Of a DNA stretch of 64,000 nucleotides, positions 35,791 through 42,781 are shown piece by piece. The translations under genes and the position numbers were made by a program. Source of the DNA: Neisseria lactamica (GTDB taxonomy: Bacteria; Pseudomonadota; Gammaproteobacteria; Burkholderiales; Neisseriaceae); contig NZ_LR590477.1 in assembly GCF_901482445.1 (NCBI RefSeq), forward strand, positions 930,001 through 994,000, given 5' to 3'. The notes beneath the pieces are model-generated. The model saw only the letters and a list, made by a program, of their open reading frames with translations, had not been told where the DNA came from and ran no database searches. Within the stretch, counting starts at the first letter, position 1, and every line of letters starts with the position of its first letter.

Positions 35791-36642
35791 TCAGCCTAAT
35801 TTACGCAACAGCTTGGTTTCTTCAAGATTCTTATCGTCTACGCTGACAAGATAATCGTCAAAACTCCTTACTACTTCTACACCGTCCTTTTTGACTACCT
35901 GAATGCGTTTGAACAGACTATCAGCAGGCGCATCACCTAGATTATTGCTGTGTTCAAACACATAGAGCCCGCGTGCGTTCATTTGTCCGCGTGCGGCGGA
36001 ATGGTCGTGGTCAAACATATTGACAAGTGCCTGCCAAAACAGCTCTAAATCGTTTTCGGAAAAGCCTGTTTGTTTGGCAAAATGGGTAGAAATGAAGCCA
36101 TGGCAGCGGTATAGACCGTAGGGGACGGTGAATTTGCGACCCATTGTACGGTTGTCGCCGGTTTCACTGGCATCTTTTTCGTTGGTAACCGCCATGCGGG
36201 TAATGCTGTGTTCCAAGGTCATGATGGGATCAATAGAGCGAGAAAAAGTCAGTTGCACGGGACCGCGTACTTGTCCTGCATTTTTGCCGGTAGTCATCAC
36301 TGCGCCAAATGTGCGGATGTCGTAATAACGGCTGCACATGTATTGGCGGGCAGCTTCGGTTTTCTCGCCTTTTTCTTTGCCTTTTACGTTTTCCTGCTCG
36401 TGGGCTTCGTCAATCAGGTTGTTCAAAATGCCTTTTTCGCGGATAAAGATGTCGTGATGTTCGTCATTTTGAGTCATTTGGATAAAGTTGCGGACTTTGC
36501 GTTTCAGGCAAACATCAGTTACCAAACCTTCGCCGGTTTGCGGGTCGATACGCGGCAGGTTACCTGCGTCAGGATCGCCGTTGGGATTGCCGTCTTGCAC
36601 ATCAAATAAAAAGACAAAGTCGTAGCGTTTTTCAATAGTCAT
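35791..36642 (-). CDS. cas7: Type I-C effector backbone subunit Cas7 (Csd2)
   Basis: 283 residues. Forms the filament that holds the crRNA guide; each copy's thumb flips out every sixth guide base. The start YDFVFLFDVQDGNPNGDPDAGNLPRIDPQTGEGLVTDVCLKRKVRN is diagnostic for Csd2. RNA-recognition fold residues FSRSIDPIMTLEHSITRMAV are also present. Ribosome site AAGGAGCAAATGCT. It lies in a tight run cas5-cas8-cas7-cas4. Intact and of normal length. Confidence 0.96.
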   Translation of the reverse strand: MTIEKRYDFVFLFDVQDGNPNGDPDAGNLPRIDPQTGEGLVTDVCLKRKVRNFIQMTQNDEHHDIFIREKGILNNLIDEAHEQENVKGKEKGEKTEAARQYMCSRYYDIRTFGAVMTTGKNAGQVRGPVQLTFSRSIDPIMTLEHSITRMAVTNEKDASETGDNRTMGRKFTVPYGLYRCHGFISTHFAKQTGFSENDLELFWQALVNMFDHDHSAARGQMNARGLYVFEHSNNLGDAPADSLFKRIQVVKKDGVEVVRSFDDYLVSVDDKNLEETKLLRKLG

Positions 36643-36654
36643 AGCATTTGCTCC

Positions 36655-38412
36655 TTATGCGGTTTTCGCTTCGTTGAACAGGTTTTTCAATGCGTCTTTG
36701 GTAAACAGGAATTGGGTTTCGTGGTAGTAACCGATGGCAAATAGGCCTTGCTGTTCCAAATTCAAATGGTTAGGAAATCTCTGACAATGTTCCAAAATCT
36801 GGCGGATTTCCCATTGCAGTTGTACGGCACGTCCTTCAAATTCCAGTTTGTTCAAATGGTGCGGCAACAAGCGCATCAGTGTGCCGAATACGGCAATCGG
36901 TGTGCTGCTTGCCGAACCGAAATAGCGGTCGGCAATGGTGGCGTTCAAGCCGGGATTGGCCTCGGCTTGTATTTTTTCCAGCACGGCAAACAGCCGCCCC
37001 AGCACATAGCCGATGTCTTGACGGTTTCTATCTAGGCCCATAGTTAGCTCCTTCATGTTTTTCAGACGACCCGCACGGATTGCGCGATTGATATAGGCTT
37101 TAAGCAGACTTGCTCTGCCATAGGTAATTTTCTGTTCCGCCTTGTTGCGCCGCAAAGCAGCCTGCAACAGGCTGACGGGTAAAACACGGTTGTTGAGCGC
37201 GGCATCGGTTATTTGGGCAATCAGGTCAGATGGCAGGTTTTCCATTTTGCCGTCCAACACCAAATTACCCAGCAGGCGCGGTAGCGGCATATATTCGGGG
37301 TATGGCGAGTTTTCGCCGCGCACCATTTGCAAATCGTCATACCACGCCGCAATACTTTCTGATAAGGCGGCAACGGTGGTTTCATGCCAAAAGCGGACGA
37401 CAATGCGCGCGGAATTGGGCGATAAACCTAAAAGGTAGAATTTTTCTTTGCCGTCAGGTTTTTGGTATTGACCGTTGTATAGGCTTTTATAAAGAGTTTT
37501 AACGGCATCGATATGCTCATCGGGCTTGTCTTTGCCGCCGCCGTTAATCATCGAAGCAAGACTTTCCTCCAACGGAGTCCGTTTCGCGCCCCAACATACG
37601 GCCGTTACATCGCCGATACGGAATCGGTTTTCGCTAGCAAGCAAGGTGTTCAAGGCGGTGGTATATTCGAACATGGCTTGCTCGCCCACGGGAAAGATAA
37701 AGCCCTGCTCTTTGCCGTATGATTCAAAAGCCGACAGATTTACCGATGCAAACGGGGCGGGCTTGGCATTCACGCCTTTCACGGCGTTATGCAGCCGCGC
37801 AATCGGCGCAGCTTTGCCCGTTACCAGGCAAATGCCTTTTTGGACATTATCGGATTGCGTTTGATTTGCTTGACTCACATATTCCCGCACCGCCTTTGAC
37901 TGGCAAACCAAATCTACCGCTTCATCCACCAGGCGGAAGCTGAGATTACAGCCTTTGACTTTGGCACACTCCGCCCAATTTGCAGCCTGCATGACTTTGC
38001 TTTTTTCTTCCGCAGAAGACAAAAAGGCAGCAACCGCAGTAACACCTGCATCATCGGGCAGCGCCTGTTTCAATTCATTTACTTTGGCGGTAAAGCTGGC
38101 ATGCTGTTTGTCCGCCTGCTCCTGCCCTTTTTCTCCGGCATAAGCAAGTACATAACCGTAGTGATCCCACAATAAATTGCTTACTTCGTAGGATTTTGAA
38201 CCGCTCCTGCCCAAACCTTTCGGTACTAAAAAAGTGCGGCCAACTTTCTTCTTAACTTTCAGCTCACGGGTATCTTCCAGCTGAATAAAATTACCCTGTT
38301 TGTCTATAACGATAATGAACGGTATTTCTTTGTTTTCAAACCCTTCCTGGGCAATACCGCCATCACTTTCGGCTTTGCGTTGATAGTATTGGGTGAGCGC
38401 GTGCAAAATCAT
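36655..38412 (-). CDS. cas8c: Type I-C large subunit Cas8c (Csd1)
   Basis: 585 residues. In the I-C effector it recognises the PAM and helps recruit Cas3; an internal start in related genes also yields the small subunit Cas11c. The start MILHALTQYYQRKAESDGGIAQEGFENKEIPFIIVID and the block KFYLLGLSPNSARIVVRFWHETTV are typical of Csd1. ATG 38412 overlaps the cas5 stop (ATGA) and has GAGGAGGTGAAACG upstream. In-frame Met codons in the last third could provide Cas11c, but I cannot tell which is used. A near AG-muc uptake sequence lies at 37061-37072. Confidence 0.95.
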   Translation of the reverse strand: MILHALTQYYQRKAESDGGIAQEGFENKEIPFIIVIDKQGNFIQLEDTRELKVKKKVGRTFLVPKGLGRSGSKSYEVSNLLWDHYGYVLAYAGEKGQEQADKQHASFTAKVNELKQALPDDAGVTAVAAFLSSAEEKSKVMQAANWAECAKVKGCNLSFRLVDEAVDLVCQSKAVREYVSQANQTQSDNVQKGICLVTGKAAPIARLHNAVKGVNAKPAPFASVNLSAFESYGKEQGFIFPVGEQAMFEYTTALNTLLASENRFRIGDVTAVCWGAKRTPLEESLASMINGGGKDKPDEHIDAVKTLYKSLYNGQYQKPDGKEKFYLLGLSPNSARIVVRFWHETTVAALSESIAAWYDDLQMVRGENSPYPEYMPLPRLLGNLVLDGKMENLPSDLIAQITDAALNNRVLPVSLLQAALRRNKAEQKITYGRASLLKAYINRAIRAGRLKNMKELTMGLDRNRQDIGYVLGRLFAVLEKIQAEANPGLNATIADRYFGSASSTPIAVFGTLMRLLPHHLNKLEFEGRAVQLQWEIRQILEHCQRFPNHLNLEQQGLFAIGYYHETQFLFTKDALKNLFNEAKTA

Positions 38413-39053
38413 CGTTTCACCTCCTCGCTGTCGGCAGGCGGCACGGTAATCACGCCGTTTACCGCTTTGCATTGGTAAAACATCGGCTCGGCGTTATTGG
38501 AATCACGCGGGTCGGATTTGCTGAAATCCATGTCATACAGCATAAAACCGAAATCTTGGGTAATGTCTTCGAGTGGCAATCCATCTTCGGCTTTTTCCAG
38601 CAACCTGAAATCACAAGGAAACTCACGACAGCCTAAATAAGGTTGGTGGAAATATTGTCCTTTCTTTGCCCGCCGCTTGAACATTTCGGCAAATTTAACA
38701 TAGTTGTCGCTCTCGCCCGCTTCACTGGTCATGTCAAAATCGGCGTGAATGCGGTAGGCAACGTCTTTCAGCAGCATGGATGCGCGCTGCTGGCGGTTAT
38801 CTTCAATATAGAGCGAGCCGCTACGCTCACTCATCTTAGTTCCCACTTCGTTGCGGCGGATATTCGTCCACTGAATCGGTTTTAGGATTTCTATCTTCAA
38901 GACCTTCCAGCGAATCGCCGGCTTCCACAATATCGCCATTAGGATGTTCCTGGCGGCAGACGGCGTTATCACAGGATAACTAACCCTTTCCACCTTTAGC
39001 TCAGACCTTGTGAAGCATGCCAAATCACCACTGATTTCCAGGATGAACCTCAT
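38409..39053 (-). CDS. cas5c: Type I-C crRNA endonuclease and effector subunit Cas5c
   Basis: 214 residues. In I-C systems, which lack Cas6, Cas5c cuts the repeat at the base of its stem and stays on the 5' handle. The N-terminal RRM part (FILEISGDLACFTRSELKVERVSYPVITPSAARNIL) and GQYFHQPYLGCREFPCDF are standard Cas5d/Cas5c. Excellent AAGGAGG site 3 bp upstream of ATTAT. It is the first gene of the leftward cas5-cas8-cas7-cas4 unit, whose promoter appears to be targeted by the crRNA-like element described at 39071-39283. Confidence 0.95.
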   Translation of the reverse strand: MRFILEISGDLACFTRSELKVERVSYPVITPSAARNILMAILWKPAIRWKVLKIEILKPIQWTNIRRNEVGTKMSERSGSLYIEDNRQQRASMLLKDVAYRIHADFDMTSEAGESDNYVKFAEMFKRRAKKGQYFHQPYLGCREFPCDFRLLEKAEDGLPLEDITQDFGFMLYDMDFSKSDPRDSNNAEPMFYQCKAVNGVITVPPADSEEVKR

Positions 39054-39070
39054 ATTGCCTCCTTAATAAT

Positions 39071-39089
39071 TTCCATAGAGCTATATTAA
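39071..39089 (+). promoter_or_regulatory. Predicted self-target of the crRNA-like RNA: TTC PAM plus 16-bp match
   Basis: TTC (39071-39073), the usual I-C PAM, precedes CATAGAGCTATATTAA (39074-39089). The pseudo-spacer after the lone CRISPR repeat begins CATAGTGCTATGTTAA (39233-39248). They agree at 14 of 16 positions; the mismatches are positions 6 and 12. Beyond position 16 the match is lost. The site covers the -10 box and start point of the cas5c promoter; a full-length effector footprint would reach the -35. Confidence 0.8.
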
Positions 39090-39112
39090 TTAATTTTAGC
39101 TTTATTTGTCAA
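39083..39112 (-). promoter_or_regulatory. Promoter of cas5c-cas8c-cas7-cas4
   Basis: On the minus strand TTGACA (39112 to 39107, a consensus -35) is followed after 18 bp by TAATAT (39088 to 39083). Transcription would start near 39076, about 23 nt before the cas5c start codon. Confidence 0.6.
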
Positions 39113-39199
39113 GTATCATTCGCTTATTTTTTAATGTGTTGTAAAATGTACCCACGTTCAACGACTTTATCTATGCTTTAAATAAATGAGTTGTGAACG

Positions 39200-39232
39200 G
39201 TCGGCCGCCTTCGGGTGGCTGTGTGTTGAAAC
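39200..39232 (+). CRISPR. Solitary type I-C-like CRISPR repeat
   Basis: 33 nt starting GTCGGCCGCCTTCGGG and ending TGTGTTGAAAC. CGGCCGCC (39202-39209) pairs with GGTGGCTG (39214-39221) through 8 pairs, two of them G-U, around a TTCG loop. The 11 nt after the stem (39222-39232) match the expected I-C 5' handle length and the GTTGAAAC-type ending. No second repeat is found in the window. It lies on the plus strand, opposite to all cas genes. Confidence 0.85.
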
Positions 39233-39255
39233 CATAGTGCTATGTTAAAAATGAC

Positions 39256-39284
39256 AAAATGCCCCTAGCAATAGGGGCATTTTT
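39256..39284. terminator. Bidirectional terminator between cas3 and the CRISPR-like element
   Basis: AAAATGCCCCTA, loop GCAA, TAGGGGCATTTT: a perfect 12-bp stem with T run on both strands. It would end the plus-strand crRNA-like RNA and the leftward cas3 message, separating cas3 from cas5c transcription. Confidence 0.93.
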
Positions 39285-41788
39285 CATAAAACCGAATTTT
39301 CAGGTAGCCAAGCCGCATCGTCAAAATCCGCGCCAAGCACGGCTTTGTAATAGCCCTTATCTAACACGAGCAATCCCGCTCTTGAAAAAACGGCATGTTC
39401 AGGCAACTTTTTCAGTTCGTGTTCGTACACAGTAATCGTGTAGCGTTGCAGCTTGCGGTAAACCCATTTGTGTTTGAGCGGGTCGCTTTCCAACAGACCG
39501 AACCAGCTTTCAAACGGCTCGGGCAGCAGTGGTTGATCGGTTTGCCCAAAGGAGTTGTCTGGCGGCTGCGGAAAGCGTTGTTTGTCCAAAATATCCTGCC
39601 ATTCTGAAACTTCAACACCATCTAGATGTCGTCTGAAAAAATCGTCCAGCTCGTTTGCTTCGACGATTTGCGGACTGCCGTCTTTTTCCCAATGAGCCAA
39701 CGGGATAAACGGCACAATGAGTGCCACGCCTTGGTTATCAATCAGGTGGAAACGTTCGGCAGCTGTGCGGAATTTAATTGCCAGCGGATTTTCATTTGAT
39801 GCTTCTGCCGTCAAAAGCGTTGTGATACCGTGTTTGTCCACATCACCTTTGCCGTTGAATCGGCGGAAATATTCGGCAAATGCCAACGGGGAAAGCGGGT
39901 CATCAAGCAGCCCTGCTTTCAGCATCTCTTCGGTAATGTCCTGCCCCTGTTTCAGGCTGCCGCTGGGCGCGCCTTCTTCGGCGCGGAATACGACTACTTC
40001 GCCCAACTGCGGCAGTTTACCTTCACGGTTGCACCGTCCCGCCGCCTGGGCAATGCTGTCCAGCCCTGCCATCGCCCGATACACGCAAGGGAAATCCAAA
40101 TCCACGCCTGCTTCAATCAACTGCGTGCTGACCAGCCACAAGGGCTTGTGCAGGCTGCCTGCGCGATACAGTGCCAAATATCGGCGAACCAACGCAATCA
40201 CTTCGCTGCAGTGTGTGGCGCACATATTGGCAGATAAATGTAGCTTGATTCCGTTAGAAGGCAGGGCGGCAAAGAGTTTTTGGGCGTGTTTTCGCGTATT
40301 GACCACTGCCAAAACACACGGGCGCGCGGCTATTTCATCGGCAATTTTCTGCCAGCTTTGCGTTTCGCCGTTTGGCGGCGGCATTTTGATGCGGACGCGG
40401 CGCAGTTTTTCCGATAAGGCAATTTTGTCTGCCACAATTTCGCGCACATCTGGTAGCCCTTCCAAAATAGTGCGACCGAATGCGTCGATATTTTTGCCAA
40501 GCTCCGGTTGGGTTGCCGTGCACAGCACAAAGGTAACGCCGTAATCACGCGCCAGCACCCGCATCATGTCGGTAATCGGTTTTTGGAAATCGCGCGGAAG
40601 CTGCTGGGCTTCATCCAAAATCACCACGCTGTCGGCAATATTGTGAATCTTGCGGCAACGGCTGGTTTTCGCCGCAAACAGGCTTTCAAACAGTTGCACA
40701 TTGGTAGTAACAATCAGCGGCGCGTCCCAATTTTCCGTAGCAAGACGAGTTTTCGCTGTTTCCTTATCTTCTTTCACTTCCAAATTGCTGTGGTGTTCTA
40801 AAACCACATCATCGCCTAATGCATTGCGGAAAACATTGGCATTCTGCTCGATAATACTGGTGAAAGGAATAGCATAGATAATACGTTTTTTGCCAAATTT
40901 CAGCGCGTGCTTCAAAGCGAAGCCCAAGCTCGCCAAAGTTTTACCGCCACCGGTCGGCACGGTTAAAGAAAACAAAGTACGGTCCGTTTCTGCGGCAGAA
41001 AAACATTGCTGCAAAATGGCGTGGCGTTCTTGGTTTAAAGATGAATTTTTATCTGCTTTTTCTGAAAGTTGCGCCATATATTGCTCATATCGCCGGTGTA
41101 ACTCATCCAAACCGGGAAATTTTGGGCGCAATCCGGCAGCCTGCGCAGTATCTGCATCGGCATAGCCGTTCATAAAGGCTTCGGTATCCAAAAAATCGGC
41201 ATCCACCAAGCAGGAAAAGAGAAAACGCATCCAAATATGCAATTCTTCCAGCTTTGCCCCGTCTTCCCAAAACGCAAAAAAATCCCGCATCAAGTCATCA
41301 TCTGATAACGGGAAAAAATCTTCGGGCAAACTACTTTCCACAAAGCCCGACAAAGACGCTGCCAACTCGTCATCCGCCTGTTGCAGACGGCGTTTCAGGC
41401 TGCCTTTGTCATACCAATCTGCCAGCCCAGCATGATGCCCGGCAATCAAATATGCCAGCAAATGCCCGAAAAATGGATTTAGACGTTCTACCGCATATTT
41501 GGCACCGGCAGTGGAATGCGGAATTTTGCGCAACTTGGTAGATTCGACATCTTCCAAATGGGCATTTTCTTTTTCAAAGCCGGATGCATTACGGATATAT
41601 TTCTGAAAAGATTCCTGAAATTTCCCCAAATCGTGCAAAAGCCCCGCATATTCGGCAAACAACGACCCATAACGCCCTGCAAAACGCTTGGCGAGTTGGG
41701 CGACTTTTTGTAGATGTTTTTGCAGGGGATGGGAATGCCAATTTTTTGATGAGTCTTGGCGAGCGTGGGCTATATAGTCGAAATTCAC
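39284..41788 (-). CDS. cas3: Cas3 helicase-nuclease, type I-C
   Basis: 834 residues. Recruited by the effector to degrade target DNA. N-terminal HD nuclease: HSHPLQKHL, LLHDLGKFQESFQKY (HD pair), KIPHSTAGAKYAVE and IAGHHAGLADW. Helicase: TVPTGGGKTLASLGF (Walker A), VVILDEAQQLPRDF (DExH-type), and STQLIEAGVDLDFPCVYRAMAGLDSIAQAAGRCNREGKLP (motifs V and VI). All appear intact. The GTG at 41788 is chosen because GGAG lies seven bases upstream; an ATG frame extends to 41839 without a ribosome site. A terminator separates it from the effector genes, so it is transcribed apart from them. Confidence 0.95.
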   Translation of the reverse strand: MNFDYIAHARQDSSKNWHSHPLQKHLQKVAQLAKRFAGRYGSLFAEYAGLLHDLGKFQESFQKYIRNASGFEKENAHLEDVESTKLRKIPHSTAGAKYAVERLNPFFGHLLAYLIAGHHAGLADWYDKGSLKRRLQQADDELAASLSGFVESSLPEDFFPLSDDDLMRDFFAFWEDGAKLEELHIWMRFLFSCLVDADFLDTEAFMNGYADADTAQAAGLRPKFPGLDELHRRYEQYMAQLSEKADKNSSLNQERHAILQQCFSAAETDRTLFSLTVPTGGGKTLASLGFALKHALKFGKKRIIYAIPFTSIIEQNANVFRNALGDDVVLEHHSNLEVKEDKETAKTRLATENWDAPLIVTTNVQLFESLFAAKTSRCRKIHNIADSVVILDEAQQLPRDFQKPITDMMRVLARDYGVTFVLCTATQPELGKNIDAFGRTILEGLPDVREIVADKIALSEKLRRVRIKMPPPNGETQSWQKIADEIAARPCVLAVVNTRKHAQKLFAALPSNGIKLHLSANMCATHCSEVIALVRRYLALYRAGSLHKPLWLVSTQLIEAGVDLDFPCVYRAMAGLDSIAQAAGRCNREGKLPQLGEVVVFRAEEGAPSGSLKQGQDITEEMLKAGLLDDPLSPLAFAEYFRRFNGKGDVDKHGITTLLTAEASNENPLAIKFRTAAERFHLIDNQGVALIVPFIPLAHWEKDGSPQIVEANELDDFFRRHLDGVEVSEWQDILDKQRFPQPPDNSFGQTDQPLLPEPFESWFGLLESDPLKHKWVYRKLQRYTITVYEHELKKLPEHAVFSRAGLLVLDKGYYKAVLGADFDDAAWLPENSVL

Positions 41789-41922
41789 ATCGATTCTCCA
41801 AATTTGAAACGTGCAAAATTTAACGAACAAGCCATACAAATAGCTTGAGGCGTTGAAAAATCGAAAATCTGTGGAATGAAGTCGTCTGAAAAGCTGTCGG
41901 CGGTCAGGCGCATAACGGCAGC

Positions 41923-42477
41923 TTAGGCGGTAAGTTCAGACGGGGCTTTCCATTGTGCTTCGGGCGCGAATATCCAGACAGATCTGTTTTCAGACGGCCT
42001 TTTGCCTTCGCGGTTGCAGCGGCCGGCGGCTTGGGCAACGCTGTCTAAACCTACTTCAGCGCACATCACCAGCGGAAAATCGACATCCACACCGGCTTCG
42101 ATTAAAGAGGTGACGATGACGCGGCAGGGATCGCCGTTTTTCAGACGGCCTCGAATCTCATCAAGTTTTTGAGTGCGGTGTTTGGCACGCATTATAGCAA
42201 TGCTGCCCCAACGCTCGACTGCGATTTTTGCCCCGGCAGTAGAATGGTCGACAGGCCTGCTCCCGCCATTTAATCTAGCCTGAAATTCAAGCGAGTATCT
42301 TCCTAAATCGTGTAGTTGACCGGCGTGATAAGCGATGTCTTGCGCGCCGAAAACTTGAGCAAAATTTGCAGCCGAATTGCCGACATTTTGGGCGTGGGAT
42401 TGAAGGGTTTTCCAGCGTTCGTAAGGCAAAAGGTTGCAGAATTGGCCTTGGGCGGAATGAGCATAATAAACCTTCAT
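41923..42477 (-). pseudogene. Second cas3, internally deleted but in frame
   Basis: 184 codons with an intact ribosome site (AAGGAG) and ATG. The first about 90 residues are a Cas3 HD domain (LQSHAQNVGNSAANFA, YHAGQLHDLGRYSLEFQARL, VDHSTAGAKIAVERW). Directly after ERWGSIAI the frame jumps to the C-terminal helicase part (HRTQKLDEIRGRLKNGDPCRVIVTSLIEAGVDVDFPLV, DSVAQAAGRCNREGKRP) and ends early. Walker A, Walker B and most of both helicase domains are gone. It differs in sequence from the neighbouring full cas3, so it is a paralogue and not a recent tandem copy. Two perfect AG-type uptake sequences lie inside (41989-42000, 42140-42151). Confidence 0.9.
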
Positions 42478-42715
42478 CTAAACTCCTTATTTTTACAATT
42501 AAATTTTGATATTCTAAACATATCAACTCAAAACCATCATCCCCATCAAACTAAGCAAAACTGATTTTTAAAGCTATTTCCTGTCAAAACCGGACTTGCA
42601 CGACTATAAAAACAATAATCTTGAGTTTCACGCCCTGCTTAACAATATTCAGTTGGTCAATATTAGATAAAACCATAAAAATTAAATTGATGGCTTTTAT
42701 GATCCCCGATTTGCA
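42478..42715. other. Gene-free AT-rich junction between the CRISPR island and pyrG
   Basis: No coding region, RNA gene or CRISPR repeat is evident. It holds the upstream region of the broken cas3 and several A/T runs, and probably contains the right-hand border of the island. Confidence 0.5.
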
Positions 42716-42761
42716 AAAATGCCGTCTGAAAGTCTTCATTCAGGCTTTCAGACGGCATTTT
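42716..42761 (-). terminator. pyrG uptake-sequence terminator
   Basis: AAAATGCCGTCTGAAAG and CTTTCAGACGGCATTTT form a long hairpin 20 bp past the pyrG stop. Confidence 0.9.
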
Positions 42762-42781
42762 GATCATCAAGTAACGCTTTA

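Larger units (their letters stand above)
39189..39284 (+). ncRNA. Predicted crRNA-like regulatory RNA (CreR-like)
   Basis: Proposed transcript: an AT-rich upstream stretch with an extended -10-like TGCTTTAAA (39174-39182) would start RNA near 39189; it would contain the lone repeat (39200-39232), a guide-like segment from 39233, and the terminator hairpin at 39256-39283. Cas5c could cut at the base of the repeat stem to release an 11-nt handle plus guide, with the terminator hairpin taking the place of a second repeat. Its guide seed matches the cas5c promoter. RNA ends and existence are inferred; the repeat, match and terminator are seen. Confidence 0.65.

Noticed and set aside
39134..39181. 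A 15-codon ORF (MCCKMYPRSTTLSML) beside the lone CRISPR repeat, considered as a CreT-like toxin
   Set aside because: No ribosome site precedes it, and the predicted guide matches the cas5c promoter on the other strand rather than a promoter for this ORF.
42478..42715. Hidden CRISPR array or cas1/cas2 remnant at the right border of the island
   Set aside because: No copy of the repeat and no Cas1- or Cas2-like frame could be found.
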